Positions 57,401-64,000 of a stretch of DNA of 64,000 bases are shown here, piece after piece (within the stretch, counting starts at the first letter, position 1; each line of letters begins with the position of its first letter). The notes beneath the pieces are model-generated. The model had not been told where the DNA came from, did not search any database, and saw nothing but the letters and a program-made list of their open reading frames with translations. Made by a program: the position numbers and the translations under genes. Location of the stretch: the NCBI RefSeq assembly GCF_947242115.1, contig NC_074728.1, positions 6,208,425-6,272,424 of the forward strand. The letters run 5' to 3'. This DNA comes from Biomphalaria glabrata. Lineage: Eukaryota; Mollusca; Gastropoda; Planorbidae.

Positions 57401-57683
57401 TTTTTTATCCTTTCTTTTACTGTTTATTTCTGAAGGATATTCAAGTTTTAATATCTATAAGGTTTGAAATTTGAGGACTATAATAAATTTCTTTTTGTCT
57501 GAACAGGAAGGTTCTGTTGCCCTTCAGAAGGCCATTTTCGGAGGTACAAATGTATTTGGTGTATTGGTGCTAGTGAAGACAGACATCTACTTGCGATTCT
57601 CAGTACAAGTGTACAATGACATAGATGACTTCAAAGAGTTTATCAAGATTTATCGAGACTTTCTACGCAAGCTTTCAGAATAA
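45456..57683 (+). CDS. PLP-dependent class V aminotransferase, isopenicillin N epimerase-like
   Basis: Nine exons join in frame to 417 residues: 45456-45465, 47425-47593, 48919-49061, 49847-49966, 52127-52240, 52769-52921, 53878-54086, 55208-55366 and 57507-57683 (TAA). Introns are GT-AG and mostly phase 1. The N-terminal motif FLNHGSYGTVPRRI is typical of this branch. NSTTALNTALKSF lies near residue 105. FIDGAHCIGHLPLDM (Asp about 215) supplies the residue that pairs with the cofactor ring nitrogen. GNLHKW-like CNLHKWTYAPRGAAVLW carries the Schiff-base lysine (about 241). The C-terminal small domain follows. The family (class V, fold type I) includes isopenicillin N epimerase, cysteine desulfhydrases and desulfurases. 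The true substrate in molluscs is unknown. No targeting peptide is evident, so a cytosolic enzyme is likely. Length and motif order are normal. Confidence 0.9.
46720..47378 (+). mobile_element. 5'-truncated, frameshifted LINE (CR1/L2-like) in intron 1 of the aminotransferase
   Basis: The frame gives LGQIRPYLTRESTKTLAV, LSRLDYCNAMLAGIPD and HWLPVKARIDYKVATLCHQ, then after a frame change SMDSTLLVVPRFSLKSYGLR and GPKVWNSLPIDLRHH. This is the conserved C-terminal tail of CR1/L2-type reverse transcriptase proteins. The 3' end is GCGCTTTATAAATAAATTAT followed by (TTA)n. The upstream part of the protein is absent. Confidence 0.8.
47865..48088 (-). mobile_element. tRNA-derived SINE (family A), copy 6
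   Basis: It contains CCCCTTTCAGACCTTGCG, TATAGGGCAGATGATGGTAA and the inverted tRNA head with CACTTAACCACTCAGCCAC. It lies in intron 2 of the aminotransferase. Confidence 0.85.
49262..49537 (-). mobile_element. SINE with tRNA-like head and LINE-like (TAA)n tail
   Basis: On the minus strand it begins GCGTGGTCGAGAAGCCAAG, has a B-box-like GAGGTTCGACACC, and ends in AGCGCTATATAAAAGCTAT plus (AATAAT)n. The end resembles that of the CR1/L2-like LINE at 47345-47378, as expected for a SINE mobilised by such a LINE. It lies in intron 3. Confidence 0.7.
50398..50410. repeat. Target duplication of the LINE copy (ACCCTTGATTGAA)
   Basis: This 13-bp sequence recurs exactly at 51602-51614. Confidence 0.85.
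50411..51601 (-). mobile_element. Young 5'-truncated LINE in intron 4 of the aminotransferase, inverted
   Basis: The 1191-bp insert is flanked by exact 13-bp duplications. The minus-strand frame runs unbroken from the truncation to the stop at 50430: HEYNIPIHQLFIDYK, then MAYDSIRRKYLYDTLQDFG, the RT motif LQYLAYADDIALL, and the tail LRWAGHLERM ... KGRPRMRWIDDVEADLKQLG. The first part of the element (endonuclease, RT start) is missing. The 3' end is a GGATGGAT-type tail instead of poly(A). The clade is not assigned; RTE- or R1-like branches share this C-terminal style. Confidence 0.88.
50430..51554 (-). CDS. Partial LINE reverse transcriptase (374 codons)
   Basis: It carries the palm motif YADD, the RT region GLRQGDALSCMLFNLTLE and the conserved C-terminal domain ending ARALHGL. 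It is open throughout but lacks the N-terminal endonuclease and RT fingers, so it is an inactive piece by truncation. Confidence 0.85.
   Translation of the reverse strand: MAYDSIRRKYLYDTLQDFGIPNKLTRLIHMTLNNSKSKVIIQGEHSREFRIKRGLRQGDALSCMLFNLTLERVIRNIHINTRGTITNYFRRENMGPQPTGTIYSQPLQYLAYADDIALLGKETSDIARAFIQLEEASRPAGLEVNDSKTKYITMTRDNQTEGQNIKIKDHEFENVQTFKYLGSTINFKNDLLTEIKERIAAGNWAFYSTHHLLKSKMISSKTKKIIYKTIIRPAAMYGSETWTLTKTSENLLNTWERKILRKIYGAIQDETGWRTRTNHELYQLYEDPPIVNEIKKNRLRWAGHLERMSDNRGAKIVYRQKPKGRRPKGRPRMRWIDDVEADLKQLGVRAWRRKAQERSEWKDVLKQARALHGL
51752..51863 (+). repeat. 28-bp tandem repeat, four copies, in intron 4
   Basis: The unit GAGGAGTCAGTGAAAAGTCA followed by AYCTCTCA repeats four times with few changes. 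Confidence 0.88.
53382..53514 (-). mobile_element. 133-bp 3' fragment of the same LINE family, with 12-bp target duplication, in intron 6
   Basis: It matches the 3' end of the LINE at 50411 (CTACAGCCCATGGAGG, CATCTCTCCTGGGCC-type motifs). The flanks TTTCTATAACCA at 53370-53381 and 53515-53526 are identical. Confidence 0.85.
54240..54480 (-). mobile_element. Decayed LINE C-terminal fragment in intron 7
   Basis: The complement gives MHYEDQIRHHSDLNGIEE and SGWQAMVLKDQKLS, interrupted by stops. This resembles the PKLRYKDVCKRDLKAL-type tail of LINE proteins. It is unlike the LINE at 50411. Confidence 0.45.
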
Positions 57684-57701
57684 GGATTTCTAGTCATTAG
57701 G

Positions 57702-57800
57702 AGAATAAAGCTTAGATTGTAATCATCTATGTGTTGAAATTATTCTGAGTGTGTGAGTGGGATGCAGTTATGTCATGATTTATAATTAAGACGAAATAAA
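57702..57800 (+). terminator. Poly(A) signals of the aminotransferase gene
   Basis: AATAAA occurs at about 57704 and 57796, within 120 bp of the stop codon, giving a short 3' UTR. Confidence 0.6.
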
Positions 57801-57824
57801 TGTTTGCTGTCTCATGTTTATCAA

Positions 57825-58352
57825 TCCATCCATCCCAGTGGCGCCATAGCCCTCCATGGGGTCTGGCCTGCCTAGTCACATCCATCCATTCAGTCCTGAG
57901 CCTTTCATTTTCATCTCCACACCCGAACCCTAAGCTGTTGACTGTGCTTTGTCCGGGAGGTGGGGTTGTCTACAAAGATCTGATTTTTGAATTGTGAACG
58001 TATAATATTTACATAAGATTTTTACCAAATGATTAAATTTTTACTACCTTTACTATTTTAACTGTTATTAGACCTTGTTTTTAATGATTTAACTGTATAG
58101 AATTTAGCCCTTGTTATGTAAAGGAAGAGTGATCCTTAAAGGATTACGGGCACGACATGGCCTAAATTGTGCCAATGTGCCTAAACTCAAAATTCAAACT
58201 CCCTAAGCTGTTGTAGCTCTGCCTCCACATTCTTGATCCATCATATTTGTACTCTGCCTTTTGGGTCACCTGCCTTTAGTTTTTGCTGGTATACGATTTT
58301 TACTCCTCTGTTTATGACATTCTATTAAGATGGCCTGCCCAACGTATTCTGC
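57825..58352 (-). mobile_element. Decayed LINE 3' copy (same family as 50411), split by a later insertion
   Basis: 57825-57940 and 58201-58352 match consecutive parts of the LINE 3' end (ATCCCAGTGGCGCCATAG; TTGGGTCACCTGCC; TGGCCTGCCCAACGTATTC). The pieces are separated by a 260-bp insert with a 13-bp duplication at its edges. Confidence 0.75.
57941..58200 (+). mobile_element. 260-bp insertion within the LINE copy
   Basis: It is flanked by identical CCCTAAGCTGTTG at 57928-57940 and 58201-58213. Its 3' part GGATTACGGGCACGACATGG followed by CCTAAATTGTGCC also occurs, inverted, at 30115-30160. It is a short retroposed element of unknown family. Confidence 0.7.
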
Positions 58353-58354
58353 TA

Positions 58355-58607
58355 ACTTGTCTGTCTGAATGGTAAAGCACTTGGCCTTAAAACTGGAGGG
58401 TTCCGGGTTTGAATCTCAGTAAAGACTTGGATTTTAAATTTCAGGATTTTTTTTTCATGCCCCTGAGTCCACAACCTTAGTCAGGGAAGTAAAGCGGTGG
58501 GTCATTGTGCTGGCCTGATGACATCATTGTTAACTGTCTGCCATAGAAACAGATGAACTCTTCATCAAATGCTCTATAAATTGCAAATTTTGAAAATGAA
58601 AACTTAA
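58355..58607 (+). mobile_element. tRNA-derived SINE (family A), copy 7
   Basis: GAATGGTAAAGCACTTGGCC, B box GGGTTTGAATCTC, GGGAAGTAAAGCGGTGGGTC and CTATAAATTGCAAATTTTG are in family order. Confidence 0.8.
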
Positions 58608-59040
58608 AAATAAAATCTTTCTAAAGGTGTTGAAAAATTATAACAGTCAAACTATAGTTTTCGCCATGTGACAAACGAGCTAGTAATTCTTTTCTCAGCG
58701 ATATTCACCAGCTGTTAAATTGTAGGAAAATTGTTAGAACCATTTTTGAGATCTGAGGTACGCATCCGGGTCACTGAAGGTTCAATGAGTTCTGACTAAT
58801 AGAGGTATTTTAAAAATAAAAATACTTTAAAATAAAATAGAAAGCTCACACGCCTTAACTCGAACCCAGCATCCACTGTGCTAGTGAAGTGCTTATGGAA
58901 ATGGAAGATTGTATAGTTATATATTGTTTGTTTCAAATTGATTTTTAAAGCGGCGACCTTTAAAAAATGACTTCTACAACTTCAATCGAGATACCAAACA
59001 ACGTAATAAATTACCAATTGTTGATTAACTCCTTGTTTAA

Positions 59041-59250
59041 TTTTTAGTGGCCCCCAAAAGGGGAAAAGACGCTATTAGTTTTGTGTGGCCTGTCTGTCCG
59101 TCCGTCCTGTTTAAATCTCGTTAACTAGAAAAGATAGGGAAAATCCGACATCACAATATTTTAAACCATTCAGAGTTCTGATGCAACGGCTACTTTTTTC
59201 TTTTCTGAAAGCGAAAAATCTAATTTTTTAAATCACTTATGCAAGCAGTT
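59041..59250 (+). repeat. Dispersed repeat beginning TGGCCCCCAAAAGGGG
   Basis: The stretch GGGGAAAAGACGCTATTAG, TTTGTGTGGCCTGTCTGTCCG and CTCGTTAACTAGAAAAGATAG resembles a repeat I know as abundant in snail genomes. No second copy is in this window, so the call rests on recall. Confidence 0.4.
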
Positions 59251-60385
59251 TTTTCATAACAAATACACCAAGTTACAACTATTCACTATTAATAGTAACA
59301 AACACTTGAGGGTCTTTATTAGTGCAGTCGCTTATATAACATATTTGTAACATATTTATGCAAACGGTTGTAGATTTTTAGTCAAAAAATAAAAAAAAAA
59401 AAATGTTTATTGTTAAGTTATGTAAGTTCTGTTATACCAATTACTATATTTACACACTAAATTTTTTTACTATTTTGGAAAGAGAAAAAATCTCTTTAAT
59501 ATGCATATAAGTCAGACATAATTTAAAACAACAATTAATAGGTAGTATTTCATATTCTTGTGTGAACTGTAGTATTACTATTCTGTAGAAGAACTAACGA
59601 AAGAAAAAAAATTGAATAAGAGATTGGCCCTTAACAAAACAATTAGATCAATTAGATATTCATTATAAGACATCAGTTAGGCCAGGTTCACATCTAACTT
59701 CACATTCACTTTCACCTATCCTTTGGTCTGCTGGGGCACCACACAAGATCTGTTAACCTTTTTTTCTCCATTATTTTCTGTCTTTGATAGAATTTCATTC
59801 TGATAATATTGAAACCTGCCTTTTTAGCTGCCTGACCGATTTTCAGTTTGTGTTTCCACACAAACTGTTTTTGTAACCTTGTTCTTTTAGATGCTTATAC
59901 AACAAATATAAATATATCAGAAAAGCCGTGCACAAATAACGGACTAGCTAGATGATAATGAGCTTAATTTCTAATAGTAAATTTTATATAGAGAGCTTTC
60001 TAACAGTGTCAGTATTAAAAAGTAGTTAAGGTTATAATATCAAGAGAAATGGAAATCTACATAAGCTTCATAGTAAAGTATTGTGTTTTGTATCCTACAA
60101 GTTGTATATAACTGATAACTGAATATAACTATTGTGTATATAACTGAATATAACTATTGTGTATACAGCTAAATGCTGAGGTTCAAATTAAATGGTATAG
60201 AAAATTGTTGATTAAGATTCCAGGAGAAAACAAACGAAATTTATATTGTTGCTCTTTCACTGTTCGGTAAACAGATGGGTCACGATAGTCAGGAATAAAA
60301 ACTGGGATTGTTTGGACAGGGCTCATTGGGAACTTTGGAGGAGGTACGCAGACAAGGTAGGCCAAGACAATATATTTAAGGTACC
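59251..60385. other. Intergenic, nothing recognised
   Basis: AT-rich sequence with a short repeat AATATAACTATTGTGTATA twice near 60125-60165. No exon or element is seen. Confidence 0.5.
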
Positions 60386-61644
60386 GGTATGCACAAAGTA
60401 GACAAGGTAGGCGCAGACATGGAAGGTGCTGATAAGGTAGGCTCAGTCATGGTAGACGCAGACATGAAAGGTGCTAACAAGGTAGGCTCAGTCATGGTAG
60501 ACGCAGACATGAAAGGTGCTGATAAGGTAGGCTCAGTCATGGTAGACGCAGACATGGAAGGTGCTAACAAGGTAGGCTCAGTCAAGGTAGACGCAGACAT
60601 GGAAGGTGCTGACGAGGTAGGCTCAGTCATGGTAGACGCAGACATGGAAGGTGCTGACGAGGTAGGCTCAGTCATGGTAGATGCAGACATGGAAGGTGCT
60701 AACAAGATAGGCTCAGTCAAGGTAGACGCAGACATGGAAGGTGCTGACGAGGTAGGCTCAGTCAAGGTAGACGCAGACATGGAAGGTGCTAACGAGGTAG
60801 GCTCAGTCAAGGTAGACGCAGACATGGAAGGTGCTGACGAGGTAGGCTCAGTCAAGGTAGACGCAGACATGGAAGGTGCTAACAAGGTAGGCTCAGTCAA
60901 GGTAGACGCAGACATGGAAGGTGCTAACAAGGTAGGCTCAGTCAAGGTAGACGCAGACATGGAAGGTGCTGACGAGGTAGGCTCAGTCAAGGTAGACGCA
61001 GACATGGAAGGTGCTGACGAGGTAGGCTCAGTCAAGGTAGACGCAGACATGGAAGGTGCTGACGAGGTAGGCTCAGTCAAGGTAGACGCAGACATGGAAG
61101 GTGCTAACAAGGTAGGCTCAGTCAAGGTAGATGCAGACATGGAAGGTGCTGACGAGGTAGGCTCAGTCATGGTAGACGCAGACATGGAAGGTGCTAACAA
61201 GGTAGGCTCAGTCAAGGTAGACACAGACATGGAAGGTGCTGATGAGGTAGGCTCAGTCATGGTTGACGCAGACATGGAAGGTGCTAATAAAGTAGGCTCA
61301 GTCAAGGTAGACGCAGACATGGAAGGTGCTGACAAGATAGGCTCAGTAATGGTAAACGCAGACATGGAAGGTGCTGACGAGGTAGGCTCAGTCATGGTAG
61401 ACGCAGACATCGAAGGTGCTGACGAGGTAGGCTCAGTCAAGGTAGACACAGACATGGAAGGTGCTGATGAGGTAGGCTCAGTCATGGTTGACGCAGACAT
61501 GGAAGGTGCTAATAAAGTAGGCTCAGTCAAGGTAGACGCAGACATGGAAGGTGCTGACAAGATAGGCTCAGTAATGGTAAACGCAGACATGGAAGGTGCT
61601 GACGAGGTAGGCTCAGTCAAGGTAGACGCAGACAAGGTAGCCTG
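60376..61644 (-). CDS. Possible mucin-like exon (minus strand of the minisatellite)
   Basis: The minus strand reads TTCAACGTTTTCTCAG (a good 3' splice site, complement near 61645-61660) directly before the in-frame repeat, which runs to a stop at 60376. Ser/Thr/Pro-rich 15-residue repeats are typical of secreted mucins and shell or mucus proteins. No signal peptide or partner exon was found upstream, so this is tentative. Confidence 0.3.
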   Translation of the reverse strand, partial: QATLSASTLTEPTSSAPSMSAFTITEPILSAPSMSASTLTEPTLLAPSMSASTMTEPTSSAPSMSVSTLTEPTSSAPSMSASTMTEPTSSAPSMSAFTITEPILSAPSMSASTLTEPTLLAPSMSASTMTEPTSSAPSMSVSTLTEPTLLAPSMSASTMTEPTSSAPSMSASTLTEPTLLAPSMSASTLTEPTSSAPSMSASTLTEPTSSAPSMSASTLTEPTSSAPSMSASTLTEPTLLAPSMSASTLTEPTLLAPSMSASTLTEPTSSAPSMSASTLTEPTSLAPSMSASTLTEPTSSAPSMSASTLTEPILLAPSMSASTMTEPTSSAPSMSASTMTEPTSSAPSMSASTLTEPTLLAPSMSASTMTEPTLSAPFMSASTMTEPTLLAPFMSASTMTEPTLSAPSMSAPTLSTLCIPVP

Positions 61645-61645
61645 A
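60389..61645. repeat. Minisatellite, 45-bp unit, about 28 copies, open on both strands
   Basis: The unit is GGCTCAGTCAAGGTAGACGC followed by AGACATGGAAGGTGCTGACGAGGTA, with a few variable positions. On the plus strand it is open for 418 codons (ATG at 60389, stop TGA at 61643) as an acidic 15-residue repeat VGSVKVDADMEGADE. On the minus strand it is open for 419 codons (61635-60376) as a Ser/Thr/Pro-rich mucin-like repeat MSASTLTEPTSSAPS. Because 45 is a multiple of three, an array with no stop in a unit stays open by itself, so neither frame is proven coding. Confidence 0.9.
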
Positions 61646-61660
61646 GAAAACGTTGAATGT

Positions 61661-62544
61661 TACACACCGTGAGGGTTTAAAAAAAAAAAGTGTGGATGGC
61701 TTCTGGCCAAGAGGAGTGGAAAACTTTTGTTGCGCTCTTAATCAAAGCACCCTCAAGTCAATGGTGAAATGAAATTATGAAGACGATAAAAAGCAGTTGT
61801 AATTTCTTAGCAGTAACGGACGGGGGAGGATGAGTTGAGAGTTAATCCCGCACTTCTTATTCGCCACCTCATCTCCAGTCGATGCGTTAGCTTTGACTAA
61901 ATGTCATCGCAAACAAACTAATCTCTTTTTAGTTGACCACATTATCCCATCCTCTTTTCATACAGATTAACAGTAGACATTCAAAAAAAATATATTTATA
62001 TGACACCTTTCAGTTCTAAGGTTCTTCTTTCGTACTTAGCATTGACATAGACAAGTAGGCTTATTGGCTTTATCATCCAAGAATTACTGGACCTGTTTTT
62101 TTTTTTTAAAGCGAACTTATTGGACTTATGAACTTAAAAATTTAGTTATGTTCTCAAAGGGAATGATCCTACGTTCGGTTTTTATCAGCCCTATACTCAT
62201 TTGATTATGATGATGGACAATGGTTATGCTTGCACTGGATGTGGCAAGATATGTAGGTCACAGCTGAGTCTGCGTAGGCAAGGGAAATACCGCATTCATC
62301 ATAAATATTCGGACTCGAAGACAAGCCTTATTATAATAATATTCTTAATAAAAATACAAACAAGGGCTAAAGCTGTATAGTGGACATTAAAGATAGTAGA
62401 TGTTACCAACTGAACATACCGTTGGGCTTGCTGGCATGATTGTCATCGTTGCCCCGATGCCCGATAAAAAGTAGGAGGTAACTCTAGCGTGTTTTCGCTA
62501 CGGGTGATCTCCCAGTTTCTCCGATTGGTTTAAGGAAAAGAGAC
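61661..62544. other. Intergenic, nothing recognised
   Basis: No exon or clear repeat is seen in this AT-rich stretch. Confidence 0.45.
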
Positions 62545-62700
62545 AATCTATCTTATCTTATCTTACCTTATCTTATCTTATCTTATACAGACATAACTTC
62601 AAAAAAAGAAGATGATTACGTCCTACGCGTCATGCATTTAGTCATGCATATTAACCAATGACTTAAATTCTGCCAAGTCACTGGTTTTCTATGATGTCTA
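62545..62700 (+). repeat. Dispersed repeat (family C) with (TATCT)n head
   Basis: A (CTTAT)n microsatellite at 62550-62588 precedes CATAACTTCAAAAAAAGAAG, GATTACGTCCTACGCGTCAT and TTCTGCCAAGTCACTGGTTT. A second copy starts at 63867. Confidence 0.75.
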
Positions 62701-62798
62701 TTAGCTTCCAAAATACATTGTCTTTTGACCAATGCTATAAAATGTTAAAATATTATTTAAATATACAAGAACTACATATTTTTCGGTTGCCTTTATGG

Positions 62799-63009
62799 CA
62801 GTGTTTCTTAAACTGTGTTTTACGGAACCTTTGTGTTCCCTCGAGTCCTGAGTAGGTGTTCCAAGAACTACTGGTATAATTAACTAGTAGGCCACCTCGT
62901 CAATTAACCACTCCAAAAAAAAATAATAAGCAAAGCGTTCCGCTAAATACTCAGAATTTTCGAAGTGTTCCGTTAAACAACAACAACAAAAAAAAGTTTG
63001 TCAAACACT
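62799..63009 (+). mobile_element. MITE-like repeat, third copy of the 10795 family
   Basis: CAGTGTTTCTTAAACTGTGT, ATAATTAACTAGTAGGCCAC, GCGTTCCGCTAAATACTCAG and the end GTTTGTCAAACACT follow the order of the copy at 10795. Confidence 0.65.
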
Positions 63010-63563
63010 ACATTACGGGCATCGAGCTCACTCACACCTCATAATTCATTAAGTTTATCTTTCTAGGATTTATCTAAAAAAATTTTCACAAATTTAGTTT
63101 AGGCCTACACTTCTTTAATTACACATTTGAGCCAAACCGTGCATGTCGGATGTAATCACCATCTCTTTCTCCCCCTTTCCCCCTACAATTATGCGGCTTG
63201 GCATCACTAATGCACTATATTATCATTGATTTTAGTATGTGAATCTATAATATAGCTTAGAGCAAGCTGACAATCGCTTGCGAGAACCTCTCAAAAGAAG
63301 TGTCAAATGGAAAAAAAAAACAAAAAAAAAACCGTTCTTTAAATATAGGCCTATTCTAACAGTGGTCGTGTTATTTTAAGACGTTAGCTCGCATTGTGAA
63401 AGAGAGCAGTCTTCTGTCAACAACAACGGGTCCATTGTCCACTTACTTACACTAAACTGTTTCCACTGACGATAAGGTAAAGGTTTTGTAGTGATATGTA
63501 TGCGAAAGATATGTACTTATGTTTGGTAGATATAAGAAGGCACGGTGGCAAGGACTTGCCAAT

Positions 63564-63822
63564 GAGGCGCAGTGGCTGAATGGTAAAGCGCTTGGCTACC
63601 GAGCCGAGGGTTTCGGGTTCGAATCTTGGTGAAGATTGGGACTAATAATCTCTGAATCCTTAGGGTGCGCACGAATCTCCATTGGGTACCTAACAATAGT
63701 TGGGGAAAAGTAAAGGCTGTTGATTGTTGTGCCGGCCACATGACACCCTCGTTAACCGTGGTCCATATAAATATGAACTTTAACATCTATTTGCCCTATA
63801 GATCGCTTGGTCTGAAAGATCC
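63564..63822 (+). mobile_element. tRNA-derived SINE (family A), copy 8
   Basis: GGCGCAGTGGCTGAATGGTA, GCGCTTGGC, B box GGGTTCGAATCTTGG, GGGGAAAAGTAAAGGCTGTT and TATAGATCGCTTGGTCTGAA are seen. This is among the best-preserved copies. Confidence 0.87.
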
Positions 63823-63866
63823 TTTTTTTTTTGTAGATATCAAGCTGCAAGGCTTCGATTAACGAA

Positions 63867-64000
63867 ACTTATCTTATATAATAGGCCTACAGACCTTACT
63901 TCAAAAAAGAAGATGATTACGTCTTACGCGTCACGCATTCAGTCATGCATATTAACCAATTAGCCTACTTAAATTTTGCTAAGTCACTGGTTTTCCTGGC
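63867..64000 (+). repeat. Dispersed repeat (family C), running off the window end
   Basis: CTTATCTTATATAATAGGCC, AAGAAGATGATTACGTCTTA, CATGCATATTAACCAAT and GCTAAGTCACTGGTTTTCC match the copy at 62545. Confidence 0.75.

Noticed and set aside
45456-57683. Bacterial contamination as the source of the epimerase-like gene.
   Set aside because: Nine exons with GT-AG introns full of snail SINEs and LINEs show it belongs to this genome.
60389-61645. A CRISPR or satellite centromere array.
   Set aside because: The 45-bp units are contiguous without spacers and only about 28 in number; it is an ordinary minisatellite.

Overview
The window reads as nuclear DNA of a gastropod mollusc, most likely a heterobranch freshwater snail of the Biomphalaria/Bulinus/Physa type. 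That placement is an inference from the AT-rich, intron-rich layout, the animal-type genes and the dense snail-like SINE and LINE families; no marker in the window fixes the species.

Three host genes can be traced exon by exon. (1) On the plus strand, exons from 1044 to 12955 form the 3' half of an RNA-binding protein gene of the MEC-8/RBPMS/couch potato family. The second RRM and the stop codon are here; the 5' exons lie before base 1. A very long T-rich stretch to about 21.7 kb follows and may be its 3' UTR. (2) On the minus strand, ten exons between 31235 and 23130 encode GABP beta, the ankyrin-repeat partner of the ETS factor GABP alpha. Its 3' end converges on gene 1, with opposed poly(A) signals about 165 bp apart near 21.72 and 21.89 kb. 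The gene has two possible C-terminal ends. (3) On the plus strand, nine exons from 45456 to 57683 join in frame into a 417-residue PLP-dependent class V aminotransferase resembling isopenicillin N epimerase and cysteine desulfhydrase proteins.

Between genes 2 and 3 lies a whole-looking LTR retrotransposon (33599-41829) with two 370-bp LTRs that read as identical, a tRNA-type primer site, a polypurine tract and a single 1510-codon frame. Its domain order is Gag, protease, integrase, reverse transcriptase, RNase H: a Ty3/Gypsy-type polymerase with integrase placed first. That is the signature of Gmr1-like elements. It looks very young.

The rest is a mosaic of small mobile elements. There are at least eight copies of one tRNA-derived SINE, several copies of other short interspersed families, and a 1.38-kb non-autonomous hAT element with perfect 8-bp target duplications inside the GABP beta gene. 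A second small hAT-like MITE and a decayed hAT transposase are also present. Recent 5'-truncated LINE copies with clear target duplications sit in the introns of the aminotransferase gene. Near the right end a 1.26-kb minisatellite (45-bp unit, about 28 copies) stays open on both strands. Host genes and repeats share no pathway that I can see: a splicing-type RNA-binding protein, a transcription-factor subunit and a metabolic enzyme are simply neighbours.
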